A DNA stretch of 64,000 nucleotides from Hypericibacter adhaerens (GCF_008728835.1 NZ_CP042582.1:1426001-1490000); one strand, 5' to 3'. Numbered from the stretch's first letter, positions 46,641 through 58,814 are shown. Numbers and translations are program-made. Notes: generated by a model from the sequence alone, not told the origin.

Positions 46641-46726
46641 GGTGCTTGTCCTTGCGTTGCCGCCGGGGATGTTCCGGCGATGGGCAAGCTAATCGGCGCG
46701 CGCGAGCGGGGCATCGGGAGACCTCC

Positions 46727-49348
46727 CTATTTTTTCGCGACGCGCTCCCCATTTTCGGGAGCCCACAGCCCCAGGCGATAGGCGGCCGCGGCCGCTTCGC
46801 CGCGCGAGCGGACCTCGAGCTTGGCGAGGATCGCGGAAACGTGGTGATCCACGGTCTTCTCGGAGATGAAGAGGCGCCGCGCGATGTCCGCGTTGCGCCC
46901 GCCCTGGGCCAGTTGCGCCAGGACCTTCATCTGCCGGTTGGTCAGGCCCAGTGGATTCTGCCGTGTGCGTTCCTGCGCGCCGCGCGAGATCCCGCGCACG
47001 CCGCTGGCGCGCAGCTTGCGTCGCAGGATGCCGGCCATCGGCGCCGCCTCCAGCCGCTCGACGATGTCGAGGGCGGCTCTCAGCTCGTCTTCCTCCTCGC
47101 TGTCCGCTAGCGCCATGGCCTGCTCGTAGGGGCAGCCGATCGCCGCCCAGCCCGACGCCGCCGCGCGCCAATCGCCGGCGATCTGCGCCGCAAAAGGTGC
47201 CGCGATGTCGTTGGCCGTCTCCGCCGGATCGCCGCAGCGCCAGCTCCAGAAGGCGATCTCGCCCTTCATCCAGGGGTCGGGATGCTCGCGCGCGAGCGCC
47301 GCGCTCAGGCGGAGCACGGCCAGGGCACGCTGGGGGCTTCCCTCGAGCCAGGCCACTTCGGCCAGCGCGGCGGCGGCGGCGCCGATCCGCTGCACCTCGC
47401 CGGTCGGCAGGGAGAGGTCCCAGGCCTCCTGCAGCACCGAATCGGCGCCGGGATCGCCGCGCCGCGCGCGCAGACGGCCCAGCGCCACCAGGGCCGGGAT
47501 CTTGGTGACGGGCGCCACGCGCGAATGCTCGATCACCGCCTGCGCGTCCTCGGCAGCCTGGGCCCAGTCGCCCTGCGCCAGCGCCGTCGCCGCGCGGAAA
47601 GCGATCATGTAGCGCGCCCAGGAATCGAGATCCTGCTTCTCGCAATAGGCGATCCCCTCCTTGAAATAGCGGTTGGCGCGGTCGAAGTCGCGAATGCGGA
47701 AGCCGGTGCTGGAGAGGTTGCAATAGGCCCGCGCCGCATGTTCCTGGTAGCCGCCCGCGAGCGCCAGCTCGAGGCTGCGGTTCAGATCCTCGAGCCCGCC
47801 CGCATCCAGCTGTATGAGCTTCGTCGTGCCGACATTGTTCAGCGCGTGGCTCAGGATCTCGGTATCGTCCAGCGCCGTGGCGAGCGCGATCGCCTTCCGT
47901 CCCCATTCGAGCGCGGGCCCGGCATCGCCCGCGAGCATCGCGAGCTGCGCGCTGTTGCTGTAAGCCATGGCCAGTTCGCGGCCCCGCGGCAGCGGCTCCA
48001 GGATGGCGACGGCCTCCGCCGCGTAGCGCTCGGCGGCGGCCTTCTGCCCGTTGAACCAGGAGAGCCGCGACAGCCAGCGCAGGCTGTCTCCCTCCTTCAG
48101 CCGGTTGCCGCCGGCCCGCCACAGCGTCAGCGCGGCCCCGCGCGCTTCGATCGCCTCGGCGATCTGGTCGGTGAGGTAGCATTCGTAGGACCGCCACTCG
48201 AAAAGCTGCGCGCGGGTTTCGTTCGGCAGCGACACGGCATGGCGCAGGGCGCTCGCATAATGCGCCGCCGCCTCGCGATGGGCCCCGAGCGAGGCGGCCC
48301 GTGCCGCGGCCAGCGGCGCATGGCGGAGGACCGCGGCGGTGTCGCCCGCCCGATCCGCATGGTGAACCAGGCGGGCCGCGGCGATCTCGCTGCCGGGACG
48401 CTGCAGCAGCGCCTCGAGGATGCGCGCATGCAGCTCCTGGCGCTGCGGCGGCGGCAGCGATTCCTCGACGGCGCAGCGCGCGAGCTCGTGCCGGAAGGCC
48501 AGCGCGCCGTCGGGCAGGGTGGTCATGCCCACCGCGAGGCATTCCTCAAGCAGGGCGGCCGTGGTGGGGAGGATCCCCTCCAGGAGCCAGCGCTCGGCCT
48601 TGCCGGGAACGAGCGCCGCGAGATTGGCGACGGCGCGGGCGGGCGCGGAGAGGCGGGTCATGCGCGCCATGACCGCGTCGCGGACGGTGTCGGGCACCTT
48701 GTCCGCCGCCGCGAGCACCTCGGTGATGAAGAAGGGATTGCCGCAAGTGAGCTCGTGCAGGCGCTGGGCCGGCCATCCGGCGGCGTGGGCCAGCGCCGCC
48801 ACCGCCGCCCCGCTCAAGGGCAGCAGATGCAGCCGGCGGTCGAAACCCAGCGGCAGGTCGCCGATCACCGAACGCAGCGGATGAAGCGTCCCCAGCTCGT
48901 CGTCGCGGTAGCTGAGGATCAGCATCACGCCGAGCCGCTGCAGCCGGCGGCCCAGGAACTTGATCAGGTCGAGCGTCGCCTCGTCGGCCCAATGGACGTC
49001 CTCGAAGATGAGGATCGTGGGCGCGGCGGTCCGGGCCAGATGCTCGATGGTGAGGTTGAAGACGGCCTCGCGCTGGGACGCGGCAGCGATCACCTTGGCG
49101 AATTCCCCGCCGGCCTGGCGCGCGATGTCATAGAGCGGCGCCAGCGGATGGGGCGTGAACAGCGCCTCGCAGCCGCCCCAGAGGACGCGCGACGCCTGGC
49201 GCTGCTCGTCCACGAACCGCCGGAGCAGCGAGGTCTTGCCGATGCCGGCCTCGCCCGACACCAGCACGATGCAACCGCCGCCGGCCGAGGCATCCTCCAG
49301 CCAGCCATGCAACGCCTCGAGATGGGTGTCCCGCTCCAAGAGGTCCAT
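46727..49348 (-). CDS. Large LuxR-type (LAL/MalT-like) ATPase regulator
   Basis: An 873-residue regulator. The N-terminal STAND-type ATPase has Walker A SGEAGIGKTSLLRRF (about residues 31-45) and Walker B TILIFEDVHWADE (about 111-123). The centre is a long helical repeat region of TPR type (about 330-780). The C terminus has a LuxR helix-turn-helix, LTNRQMKVLAQLAQGGRNAD / IARRLFISEKTVDHHVSAIL (about 805-860). Such proteins bind an inducer in the repeats and oligomerise with ATP to activate transcription. The ATG at 49348 gives the intact ATPase start. The inducer and targets are unknown; DUF4242 is the nearest candidate target. Confidence 0.92.
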   Translation of the reverse strand: MDLLERDTHLEALHGWLEDASAGGGCIVLVSGEAGIGKTSLLRRFVDEQRQASRVLWGGCEALFTPHPLAPLYDIARQAGGEFAKVIAAASQREAVFNLTIEHLARTAAPTILIFEDVHWADEATLDLIKFLGRRLQRLGVMLILSYRDDELGTLHPLRSVIGDLPLGFDRRLHLLPLSGAAVAALAHAAGWPAQRLHELTCGNPFFITEVLAAADKVPDTVRDAVMARMTRLSAPARAVANLAALVPGKAERWLLEGILPTTAALLEECLAVGMTTLPDGALAFRHELARCAVEESLPPPQRQELHARILEALLQRPGSEIAAARLVHHADRAGDTAAVLRHAPLAAARAASLGAHREAAAHYASALRHAVSLPNETRAQLFEWRSYECYLTDQIAEAIEARGAALTLWRAGGNRLKEGDSLRWLSRLSWFNGQKAAAERYAAEAVAILEPLPRGRELAMAYSNSAQLAMLAGDAGPALEWGRKAIALATALDDTEILSHALNNVGTTKLIQLDAGGLEDLNRSLELALAGGYQEHAARAYCNLSSTGFRIRDFDRANRYFKEGIAYCEKQDLDSWARYMIAFRAATALAQGDWAQAAEDAQAVIEHSRVAPVTKIPALVALGRLRARRGDPGADSVLQEAWDLSLPTGEVQRIGAAAAALAEVAWLEGSPQRALAVLRLSAALAREHPDPWMKGEIAFWSWRCGDPAETANDIAAPFAAQIAGDWRAAASGWAAIGCPYEQAMALADSEEEDELRAALDIVERLEAAPMAGILRRKLRASGVRGISRGAQERTRQNPLGLTNRQMKVLAQLAQGGRNADIARRLFISEKTVDHHVSAILAKLEVRSRGEAAAAAYRLGLWAPENGERVAKK

Positions 49349-49763
49349 TCGCGAACATCCCCGATTGCCGCGCGCCGCCTTATGGCCCGGACCGGGCTTG
49401 GGGTGAATTCAACTTTCGTTGAGCGGCCGTGTTCGTATTCGAACATAGCGTGCCACCTTTGCATAGCGAGGCGGCAAGGCTGGGGTGATTGATTTACGTT
49501 ACTGCGATTCCGGTGTTTCGCGTGAGGTGCGCGGAAGCAGACGCCTTGGCCCCACGGGTGGGGCAGGCTGGGAAGGAAGTCGGATGGAGGCGATGAGGCG
49601 CGAATCCGAACAATCCAGCGCCGGACGTAATCGCGCGGCGTGAGGCCGGCGACGGCGAGTCCGCTGGGCGCTGTAGGATGAGACGCCGGCGGCAGAGGCG
49701 CGCCGAAGCAAACCCGCGCGGTCCGCCACGGGGCGTCAGGTCGATAGGGATGATCGGCGGGAA
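49349..49763. other. Gene-free 415-base region before the LuxR-type regulator
   Basis: This lies between the tRNA-Pro 3' end and the LuxR-type regulator. It holds the regulator's promoter and the inverted repeat at 49430. No plausible ORF, repeat element or integrase remnant is visible next to the tRNA. Confidence 0.45.
49430..49445. promoter_or_regulatory. Candidate operator upstream of the LuxR-type regulator
   Basis: TGTTCGTATTCGAACA is a perfect 6+4+6 inverted repeat about 80 bases upstream of the regulator start. It could be an autoregulatory site or a general repressor site. Evidence is the symmetry and position only. Confidence 0.3.
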
Positions 49764-49840
49764 TGGTCGGAGTGAGAGGATTCGAACCTCCGGCCCCTGC
49801 GTCCCGAACACAGTGCTCTACCAGGCTGAGCTACACTCCG
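49764..49840 (-). tRNA. tRNA-Pro (anticodon CGG)
   Basis: A 77-base cloverleaf including an encoded CCA. The acceptor stem is CGGAGTG/CACTCCG, the D stem GCTC/GAGC, the anticodon stem CTGTG/CGCAG with loop TTCGGGA (anticodon CGG, reading CCG), and the T arm has loop TTCGAAT. The discriminator base is A, as for tRNA-Pro. CCG is a heavily used Pro codon in this GC-rich DNA. Confidence 0.97.
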
Positions 49841-49942
49841 ACAGGCGCGCGGTTATAGCCGCTGGCCGGGCGGGCTGCAAGGGTTGGAAAAGCCGTGGCC
49901 CTGCGGCCGTTTAGGCCGGGGCCGGGAACCCGGGAACCGGGG

Positions 49943-50965
49943 CTAGTAGGCCCGCTCGATGCAGAAATCCACGACCTCGAGCAGTGCCCGCTTCTCCTCG
50001 CAATCGGGGAAGATGCCGAGCGCGTCCCGGGCGATGGCGCCGTAATGGCCGGCCCTGGCGACCGTGTCGCGCAGCGCGCCATGGCGCTCCATCAGCTCGA
50101 TCGCCTGGGCGAGGTCGCTTTCCTCCTGCTTGAGCTCCTCGAGCGTGCGCCGCCAGAAGGCACGCTCCTCAGTGCCGCCGCGCCGATAGGCCAGCACCAC
50201 CGGCAACGTGATCTTGCCCTCGCGGAAATCGTCGCCGACCGTCTTGCCCAGCTCCGACTGCCGGGCGGAATAGTCGAGCATGTCGTCGATGAGCTGGAAG
50301 GCGATGCCGAGATTGAGGCCGTAGCTCTCGAGCGCCTCCTCCTCGACCTTGGGGCGGTCCGCCACCACGGCGCCGACGCGGCAGGCGGCGGCGAAAAGGG
50401 CCGCCGTCTTGCAGCGGATGACCTCGAGATAGGCCTGCTCGCTGGTCTCGGTGTCGTTGGTGGTGACCAACTGCAGCACCTCGCCCTCGGCGATCACGGC
50501 CGAGGCGCCGGAGAGGATCTCGAGCACCTTGAGCGAGCCGTCCGCCACCATGAGCTGGAAGGCGCGGCTGAAGAGGAAATCGCCCACCAGCACCGACGCC
50601 TTGTTGCCCCAGACCGCGTTGGCGGTGGCGAGCCCGCGCCGGAGCTCGCTGTCGTCGACCACGTCGTCATGGAGCAGGGTCGCGGTATGGATGAACTCCA
50701 CGGTGGCGGCCAGGGCCTTGTGCCGGTCGCCGCGATAATTGCAGAGCCGGGCGGAGGTCAGGGTCAGGAGCGGGCGCAGCCGCTTGCCGCCGGCCGCGAT
50801 GATATGGCCCGCGAGCTGCGGGATCAGCGCCACCGGGCTCTGCATGTGGCGCAGGATCAGCGCGTTGACCGCCGTCAGATCCTCGCCTGCCAGCCGCTGC
50901 AGCGCCTCGAGCGAGGGCTTGCGCGACTTGCTGCGCTCCTCATCCAGATTGACGACGATGGCCAT
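49943..50965 (-). CDS. ispB: Polyprenyl (octa/decaprenyl) diphosphate synthase
   Basis: A 340-residue trans-isoprenyl diphosphate synthase that makes the side chain of ubiquinone. The two Asp-rich motifs are LLHDDVVDDS (about residue 88) and QLIDDMLDYS (about 214); AGGKRLRPLLTL is the usual substrate-binding segment. A long-chain product is inferred from small residues before the first Asp motif (TATLL), so the exact chain (eight to ten units) is open. The ATG at 50965 is preferred; the frame open to 51019 lacks family similarity. It is divergent from a DUF2007 gene, a common order in alphaproteobacteria. Confidence 0.92.
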   Translation of the reverse strand: MAIVVNLDEERSKSRKPSLEALQRLAGEDLTAVNALILRHMQSPVALIPQLAGHIIAAGGKRLRPLLTLTSARLCNYRGDRHKALAATVEFIHTATLLHDDVVDDSELRRGLATANAVWGNKASVLVGDFLFSRAFQLMVADGSLKVLEILSGASAVIAEGEVLQLVTTNDTETSEQAYLEVIRCKTAALFAAACRVGAVVADRPKVEEEALESYGLNLGIAFQLIDDMLDYSARQSELGKTVGDDFREGKITLPVVLAYRRGGTEERAFWRRTLEELKQEESDLAQAIELMERHGALRDTVARAGHYGAIARDALGIFPDCEEKRALLEVVDFCIERAY

Positions 50966-51243
50966 GATTGCCTTCCCATACGGGCCTTGGCCCCGAAAGG
51001 CCGGTCCCGTCCCACTCACTTCATCATCTCGACGTCATGCCGGCCCGGTCTTGCCGCCGGTCCTTGCTTGACCCTCGAACCCCCGCAAGGCGAGCATAGG
51101 AGGGGTATAGCCCGGGTCAAGGCGGCTGGCCAGCCATGCTGGCGACGCAGGGGTCGCCCCGGTTTCCCGGCGCAGCGGCCCCAAATCCGGCCGATGACCG
51201 GCATGACGATGCGCGCTCGCGGGGGGAGAAAGGGTCTCGGGCT

Positions 51244-51456
51244 TTGCGGGAACTCACACGCAGCAACGACCTGGTCTGGCTCAGCTGGCTCACCAGCCTG
51301 CTGGCCGATGCCGGCATCGAGGCGCATCTGCTGGACGCGCATATGAGCGTGCTCGAGGGCTCGATCGCCGCGATTCCGCGGCGTGTCATGGTGGCGGACG
51401 AGGACTATGACGAAGCCGCGCGGCTGATGGCGGCGGGGAAGGAGCCGGTCCCGTGA
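51244..51456 (+). CDS. DUF2007 small putative signal-transducing protein
   Basis: A 70-residue protein fitting DUF2007: RELTRSNDLVWLSWLTSLLA, DAGIEAHLLDAHMSVLEGS and PRRVMVADEDYDEAARLM. It has a ferredoxin-like, PII-reminiscent fold; function unknown. I use TTG at 51244 because family members start right there (MRELTRSND); the ATG at 51136 would add 36 non-homologous residues. Its TGA overlaps the GTG start of the methyltransferase, so the two are translationally coupled. Confidence 0.8.
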   Translation: MRELTRSNDLVWLSWLTSLLADAGIEAHLLDAHMSVLEGSIAAIPRRVMVADEDYDEAARLMAAGKEPVP

Positions 51457-52250
51457 CCGGCGCGAAGCCGGGAGACGCGGCGCCCGCGGGTGCCGCGGCA
51501 ATGGACCTCCAGGCGAGCGGCCTGCGCGAGGATCGGATCCTCGGCGGGCGCATCCGCCTGCTGCAACCGGTGGATGGCTATCGCGTCGCCATCGATCCGG
51601 TCTTCCTGGCGGCCGCCGTTCCCGCCACGCCGACCGACCTGGTGCTCGAGCTGGGCGCCGGCGTCGGCGCCGCGGCGCTCTGCCTCGCCGCGCGCGAGCC
51701 TTCCCTGCGCGTCATGGGCGTCGAGATCGACCGCGAGGCCGCTCGTATCGCCATGCGCAATGCCGAGCTCAACGGCATGAAGGGGCGCGTCGACATCATG
51801 GTGGGCGACCTGCTGCATCTGCCGCCGCGCCTGGCACCGGGCGGCTTCCATCACGTGATGATGAACCCGCCCTTCATGCCGGCCGGGGCCGCGACTCCGT
51901 CGCCGCAGGCCGACAAGGCGCGCTCCAACGTGGAGGGCGAGGCCCAGCTCGCCGACTGGTTGCGCGTCGCCCACACCATGCTGCGGCCGAAGGGCAATCT
52001 CGTGCTGATCCACCGCGCCGACCGGCTCGAGGAGATCCTGGCGGCGCTGCAGGGCCGCTTCGGCGAGATCGTGCTGTTTCCCCTCTGGCCCGGCGGCAAC
52101 CGCCCGGCCGCGCGCGTGCTGGTCCGCGCCCGCAAGGGAATCCACACGCCGACCCGTCTCGCGCCCGGCCTCGTGCTGCATGAACCCGACGGCCGCTACA
52201 CCGCGGCGGCCGAGGCGGTGCTGCGCGATGGGGCGGGGCTGATTCTGTAA
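51453..52250 (+). CDS. TrmN6-like (tRNA1Val adenine-N6) methyltransferase
   Basis: A 265-residue class I methyltransferase. QPVDGYRVAIDPVFLAAAVP is the typical N-terminal substrate region of the TrmN6/YfiC group. LVLELGAGVGAAALCLAARE is SAM motif I, and MMNPPFMPAGAA contains the NPPF motif of N6-adenine methyltransferases. The likely target is A37 of tRNA-Val or another adenine in RNA (family inference). GTG start, overlapping the DUF2007 stop (GTGA). The gene ends 12 bases before a palindromic repeat. Confidence 0.87.
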   Translation: MTGAKPGDAAPAGAAAMDLQASGLREDRILGGRIRLLQPVDGYRVAIDPVFLAAAVPATPTDLVLELGAGVGAAALCLAAREPSLRVMGVEIDREAARIAMRNAELNGMKGRVDIMVGDLLHLPPRLAPGGFHHVMMNPPFMPAGAATPSPQADKARSNVEGEAQLADWLRVAHTMLRPKGNLVLIHRADRLEEILAALQGRFGEIVLFPLWPGGNRPAARVLVRARKGIHTPTRLAPGLVLHEPDGRYTAAAEAVLRDGAGLIL

Positions 52251-52261
52251 CTCGAGATCTG

Positions 52262-52370
52262 TCTCCTCCCCCCTTGCGGGGGAGGATTGAGGAGGGGGCT
52301 GCTCGGTGGCAGACATCGGGTTTTCCCCCTCCCTGGCCCTCCCCCTGAACGGGGGAGGGGACACAGAACA
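52262..52370. repeat. Pyrimidine/purine-rich palindromic repeats
   Basis: Two hairpins: CTCCCCCCTTGCGGGGGAG near 52265-52283 and CCCTCCCCCTGAACGGGGGA near 52338-52357 with flanking complementary tracts. They are the same family as 21992-22067. They lie between the methyltransferase and the small zinc-ribbon gene. Confidence 0.75.
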
Positions 52371-52385
52371 CAGCCCCCTCCATCC

Positions 52386-52412
52386 TTGACCCCTGCCCGA
52401 GCCGCCTATAAA
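52386..52412 (+). promoter_or_regulatory. Candidate promoter giving a near-leaderless mRNA
   Basis: TTGACC (52386-52391) and TATAAA (52407-52412) are 15 bases apart, a short spacer. Transcription would start at about 52419, next to the ATG at 52421, and no ribosome-binding site is present. Confidence 0.4.
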
Positions 52413-52420
52413 CCCCGTGC

Positions 52421-52726
52421 ATGTTCTCCATGCCGGGTCTGCCCAAGATTCTGGTGCTGATCATCATCATCGTGGTGATCTGGCAGGCCTTCAAAATCAT
52501 CGGACGGGTCCAGAAGGCGCGAATCGAGGAGGCCCAGGCGCGGGCCCGCGAGGCGCAGGCCCAGGCGCGCGGCCAGCGCCAGACGGCGCGTCCCCAGGGG
52601 GCCGCGAACAGGGCGGCCGGCGCCCGCAACACCGTGTCCGAGACCTTGGAATGCCGTGTTTGCGGCGCTTATGTCGCACGAGGCATGGGCGCCTGCGGCA
52701 AGCCGGGATGCCCGTTCGGGGCGTGA
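52421..52726 (+). CDS. Small membrane-anchored zinc-ribbon protein
   Basis: A 101-residue protein in three parts. A single N-terminal helix (ILVLIIIIVVIWQAFKII) leads to an Arg/Gln/Ala-rich coiled-coil-like segment (residues about 30-75). A C-terminal four-Cys cluster, LECRVCGAYVARGMGACGK / PGCPFGA, probably binds zinc. It resembles small membrane proteins with a terminal Cys knuckle (PP0621-like in outline), but I do not assign a family. There is no ribosome-binding site before the ATG; a second ATG at 52430 is possible. It precedes glyQ by 123 bases. Confidence 0.72.
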   Translation: MFSMPGLPKILVLIIIIVVIWQAFKIIGRVQKARIEEAQARAREAQAQARGQRQTARPQGAANRAAGARNTVSETLECRVCGAYVARGMGACGKPGCPFGA

Positions 52727-52776
52727 AATCAAATCCTTCCGGGCCGCGTATGGTTAACCCGTCTTAACCGGCTGGC

Positions 52777-52806
52777 TTGACCCTGCCCCCTGCGCACCGG
52801 TAGCTT
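52777..52806 (+). promoter_or_regulatory. Candidate glyQ promoter
   Basis: TTGACC (52777-52782) and TAGCTT (52801-52806) with an 18-base spacer lie about 44 bases before the glyQ start. The inverted repeat GGTTAA-N6-TTAACC (52752-52769) lies just upstream. Confidence 0.45.
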
Positions 52807-52849
52807 TCGCACCCGCACAAAAAAACTTTCCGCCAAGGAATAGCCCGCC

Positions 52850-53734
52850 TTGAGTGAGCGGTCCGCCGCCAACCCCGAGACCTGTTTCCAGCGCTTGATC
52901 CTGAAACTCCAGGATTATTGGGCGCGGCAGGGCTGCCTGATCCTGCAGCCCTACGACATGGAGGTGGGGGCCGGCACCTTTCACTGGGCGACCACCCTGC
53001 GCGCCCTGGGGCCCAAATCCTGGAGCGCCGCCTATGTCCAGCCCTCGCGCCGCCCCAAGGACGGGCGCTATGGCGACAATCCCAACCGGCTCCAGCACTA
53101 CTACCAGTTCCAGGTGATCCTGAAGCCCTCGCCGGCCGACAGCCAGGCGCTCTATCTGGGCAGTTTGGCCGCACTTGGCATCGATCCCATGGCCCACGAC
53201 ATCCGCTTCGTCGAGGACGACTGGGAAAGCCCCACGCTGGGCGCCTGGGGCCTCGGCTGGGAAGTCTGGCTCGACGGGATGGAAGTCAGCCAGTTCACCT
53301 ATTTCCAGCAGGTCGGCGGAATCGAATGCGACCCCGTCTCGACCGAGCTGACCTACGGGCTCGAACGCCTCGCCATGTATGTGCAGGGCGTCGAGAGCGT
53401 CTACGACCTCGACTGGAACGGCGCCGGCGTCCGCTATGGCGATGTCTATCTGCGGGCGGAACGCGAATTCTCCGCGTTCAATTTCGAGCACGCGACCGTG
53501 GCGACGCTCTTCGGCCATTTCCAGGATGCCGAGAAGGAATGCAACGCGCTTCTGTCCCTGCAGAAGCCGTTGGCCTTGCCTGCCTACGATCAATGCATGA
53601 AGGCAAGCCACCTCTTCAACCTGCTCGATGCCCGCGGGGTCATCTCGGTGACCGAGCGGCAGGCCTATATCGCGCGCGTGCGCGCGCTGGCCAAGGGCTG
53701 TTGCGAGGCCTGGCTCGCCGGAGAAGAAGGATAG
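52850..53734 (+). CDS. glyQ: Glycine--tRNA ligase, alpha subunit
   Basis: A 294-residue catalytic alpha subunit of the bacterial alpha2beta2 glycyl-tRNA synthetase. The N terminus [20 protein letters not shown] / [14 protein letters not shown] is highly diagnostic. Class II motifs follow ([20 protein letters not shown], with [14 protein letters not shown] near the end). The start is TTG at 52850, giving the conserved short leader MSERSA; AAGGA lies upstream. It is followed 6 bases later by a small ORF and then glyS. Confidence 0.97.
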   Translation: MSERSAANPETCFQRLILKLQDYWARQGCLILQPYDMEVGAGTFHWATTLRALGPKSWSAAYVQPSRRPKDGRYGDNPNRLQHYYQFQVILKPSPADSQALYLGSLAALGIDPMAHDIRFVEDDWESPTLGAWGLGWEVWLDGMEVSQFTYFQQVGGIECDPVSTELTYGLERLAMYVQGVESVYDLDWNGAGVRYGDVYLRAEREFSAFNFEHATVATLFGHFQDAEKECNALLSLQKPLALPAYDQCMKASHLFNLLDARGVISVTERQAYIARVRALAKGCCEAWLAGEEG

Positions 53735-53740
53735 GATTGA

Positions 53741-53941
53741 ATGCGACGTGCTCCCCGAACCCAGACCCAACCCGCCTCGGCCCCGGCGCCCGAGGCCGAG
53801 CCTTCCCGAAGCGAGGCGGCGCGTCCCGCGCCGCGGGCGACGGAAGGCAATGCCTGTGCGCAGCGCTCGCGCCATGCGCTGCGCTGCCTGCTGCGGCTCG
53901 TGCCGCCGGGAAAGCGCACCGGATCGACGGAGCCGGTCTGA
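53741..53941 (+). CDS. Small basic ORF filling the glyQ-glyS gap
   Basis: A 66-residue reading frame starting 6 bases after glyQ and stopping 3 bases before the glyS ATG, with AAGGATAGGA just upstream. The product is Pro/Ala/Arg/Ser-rich, basic and apparently disordered (MRRAPRTQTQPASAPAPE; CAQRSRHALRCLLRL). No family is recognised. The fit to the gap and the ribosome-binding site argue for translation, perhaps to couple glyQ and glyS, but composition alone would also produce such ORFs in GC-rich DNA. Confidence 0.4.
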   Translation: MRRAPRTQTQPASAPAPEAEPSRSEAARPAPRATEGNACAQRSRHALRCLLRLVPPGKRTGSTEPV

Positions 53942-53944
53942 CCC

Positions 53945-56032
53945 ATGGCCGAGCTGCTTCTCGAGCTGTTCTCGGAGGAGATCCCCGCGCGCATGCAGGC
54001 GCGCGCGGCCGAGGAGCTGAAGCGGCTCGTTACGGAGAAGCTGAAGGCCGCGGGCCTCTCGTTCGCCAAGGCGGAAAGCTTCGTCACGCCGCGCCGTCTG
54101 GCGCTGGGCGTGCATGACCTCCCGACCCAGCAGCCGGACGTCAGCGAAGAGAAGAAAGGCCCGCGCGTCGGCTCGCCCGACCCGGCCATCCAGGGCTTCC
54201 TGAAATCGACCGGCCTCGCCAGCCTCGACCAGGCCGAGCAGCGCGACACCGGCAAGGGCGTGTTCTGGTTCGCGGTGACGAAGAAGACCGGGGGGCCCAC
54301 CGCCTCGGTCCTGCCGGGCTTGCTGTCGGAAGCGATCGCGGCGCTGCCCTGGCCCAAATCCATGCGCTTCGCGAGCCAGAGCTTCCGCTGGGTGCGTCCG
54401 CTCCATGCCATCACCGCCATGTTCGACGGCCGGCCGCTCAAGGGCAGCTTCGATCTGGGCGGCGCCCTGCTCGAGTTCGGCGACGAGAGCCGCGGCCATC
54501 GCTTCCTGTCGCCCGACTCCTTCCCGGTGGCGGCCATGGCCGACTACCGGCACCGGCTCAAGGAGCATTACGTCATCCTCGATCCGGCCGAGCGCCGCGC
54601 CGAGATCCTGCGCCAGGCCGAGGCCAAGGCGGCCGAAGCGGGGCTGAAGCTCCGCCATGACGAGGGCCTGATCGAGGAGGTGACGGGGCTGGTCGAATGG
54701 CCGGTGGTGCTGAGGGGCCGGATCGACCAGGCTTTCATGAGCCTGCCGCCGGAGGTGCTCACCGGCTCGATGCGCGCGCACCAGAAATATTTCGCGCTGG
54801 TCGACGGCCACGGCCAGCTCGCGCCGGATTTCCTGGTCGTCTCCAACATGGAGACCAAGGACAAGGGCGCCGCGATCGTCGCCGGCAACGAGCGCGTGCT
54901 GCGCGCGCGCCTGTCGGACGCGCAGTTCTTCTGGGACCAGGACCGAAAAGTCCGGCTCGAGGATCGCCTGCCGGCGCTGAAAGACATCGTCTTCCATGCC
55001 AGGCTCGGTACCGTCGCCGAGAAGATGGCGCGGGTGAAATCCCTCGCGCTCGAGCTCGCGACATCGATCCCGGGCGCCGATCCGGTCAAGGTCGGCCGTG
55101 CCGTGGAACTCGCCAAGGCCGATCTCGTTACCGGCATGGTCGGCGAATTTCCGGAGCTCCAGGGCATCATGGGCCGCTACTACGCGCTGGCGGAAGGCGA
55201 AGCATCGGAGGTGGCGCATGCCATCGCCGAGCATTACTCGCCGCTCGGCCCCAACGACGCCTGCCCGACCGCGCCGGTCTCGGTCGCGGTGGCGCTCGCC
55301 GACAAGATCGACATCCTGGTCGGATTCTTCGCGATCGACGAGAAGCCGACGGGCTCGAAGGATCCCTTCGCGTTGCGCCGCGCGGCGCTGGGCGCGATCC
55401 GGCTGATCGTCGAGAACAAGCTCCGCATCGGGCTGGACGGGCTTTTCGCCAAAGCCTACGCGAACTATGCGGGCGTGAAGCTGGCGCTCGACGAGAAGAG
55501 CGTGCGGCGCGACCTGCTCGAGTTCTTCGCCGACCGCCTCAAGGTGGCGTTGAAAGAAAAGGGCGTCCGTCACGACCTGATCGCGGCCGTGTTCGCGCTG
55601 GGCGGCGAGGGCGATCTGGTCCGGCTGCTGGCCCGCGTCGATGCGCTGGCGAGATTCCTCGGCACCGAGGATGGCGCGCATCTGCTGACGGCGCAAAAGC
55701 GCGCGTCCAACATCCTGCGCATCGAGGAAAAGAAGGACGGCAAGTCTTACGACGGCGCCGCCGATCCGGCGCGCTTCAAGGAAGAGGCGGAGAAGGCGCT
55801 GGCCAAAGCGCTCGACGCCGCCGCGACCGCCGCCCATCAGGCTGTGACGAAAGAGGATTTCACCGGCGCCATGACGGCAATGGCGGCCTTGCGCGCGCCC
55901 GTCGACGCCTTTTTTGACACGGTGACGGTGAACGATGCGAATCAGGATTTGCGGGCAAATCGGCTAAGATTGCTGTCGCGCATCCGGGCGACCCTGGGAT
56001 TGGTCGCCGATTTCTCCAAGATCGAAGGCTAG
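53945..56032 (+). CDS. glyS: Glycine--tRNA ligase, beta subunit
   Basis: A 695-residue beta subunit, which recognises tRNA-Gly. The N terminus [20 protein letters not shown] is the family signature. The central part includes [14 protein letters not shown] and [19 protein letters not shown], and HD-domain-like residues lie near [19 protein letters not shown]. The C-terminal DALR anticodon-binding domain spans about 585-690 ([20 protein letters not shown]). Length is normal. ppdK starts 6 bases after its stop, so glyQ-ORF-glyS-ppdK is one transcription unit. Confidence 0.97.
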   Translation: MAELLLELFSEEIPARMQARAAEELKRLVTEKLKAAGLSFAKAESFVTPRRLALGVHDLPTQQPDVSEEKKGPRVGSPDPAIQGFLKSTGLASLDQAEQRDTGKGVFWFAVTKKTGGPTASVLPGLLSEAIAALPWPKSMRFASQSFRWVRPLHAITAMFDGRPLKGSFDLGGALLEFGDESRGHRFLSPDSFPVAAMADYRHRLKEHYVILDPAERRAEILRQAEAKAAEAGLKLRHDEGLIEEVTGLVEWPVVLRGRIDQAFMSLPPEVLTGSMRAHQKYFALVDGHGQLAPDFLVVSNMETKDKGAAIVAGNERVLRARLSDAQFFWDQDRKVRLEDRLPALKDIVFHARLGTVAEKMARVKSLALELATSIPGADPVKVGRAVELAKADLVTGMVGEFPELQGIMGRYYALAEGEASEVAHAIAEHYSPLGPNDACPTAPVSVAVALADKIDILVGFFAIDEKPTGSKDPFALRRAALGAIRLIVENKLRIGLDGLFAKAYANYAGVKLALDEKSVRRDLLEFFADRLKVALKEKGVRHDLIAAVFALGGEGDLVRLLARVDALARFLGTEDGAHLLTAQKRASNILRIEEKKDGKSYDGAADPARFKEEAEKALAKALDAAATAAHQAVTKEDFTGAMTAMAALRAPVDAFFDTVTVNDANQDLRANRLRLLSRIRATLGLVADFSKIEG

Positions 56033-56038
56033 AGAACC

Positions 56039-58771
<2,733 letters not shown>

Positions 58772-58789
58772 GCCGCCTGAACCGGTTGC

Positions 58790-58814
58790 CGGCGGCGAGC
58801 GCCGCCGCGGTTTT
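58790..58814 (+). terminator. Probable terminator after ppdK
   Basis: CGGCGGC/GCCGCCG (arms 58790-58796 and 58801-58807) with loop GAGC is followed by CGG and TTTT, 19 bases after the ppdK stop. Confidence 0.55.

Noticed and set aside
49764-49942. Integration site of a mobile island at tRNA-Pro
   Set aside because: No integrase, direct repeat of the tRNA 3' end or composition change is visible on either side.
52752-52769. CtrA site (TTAA-N7-TTAA) before glyQ
   Set aside because: The spacing is 6, not 7, and the element reads better as the inverted repeat GGTTAA/TTAACC.
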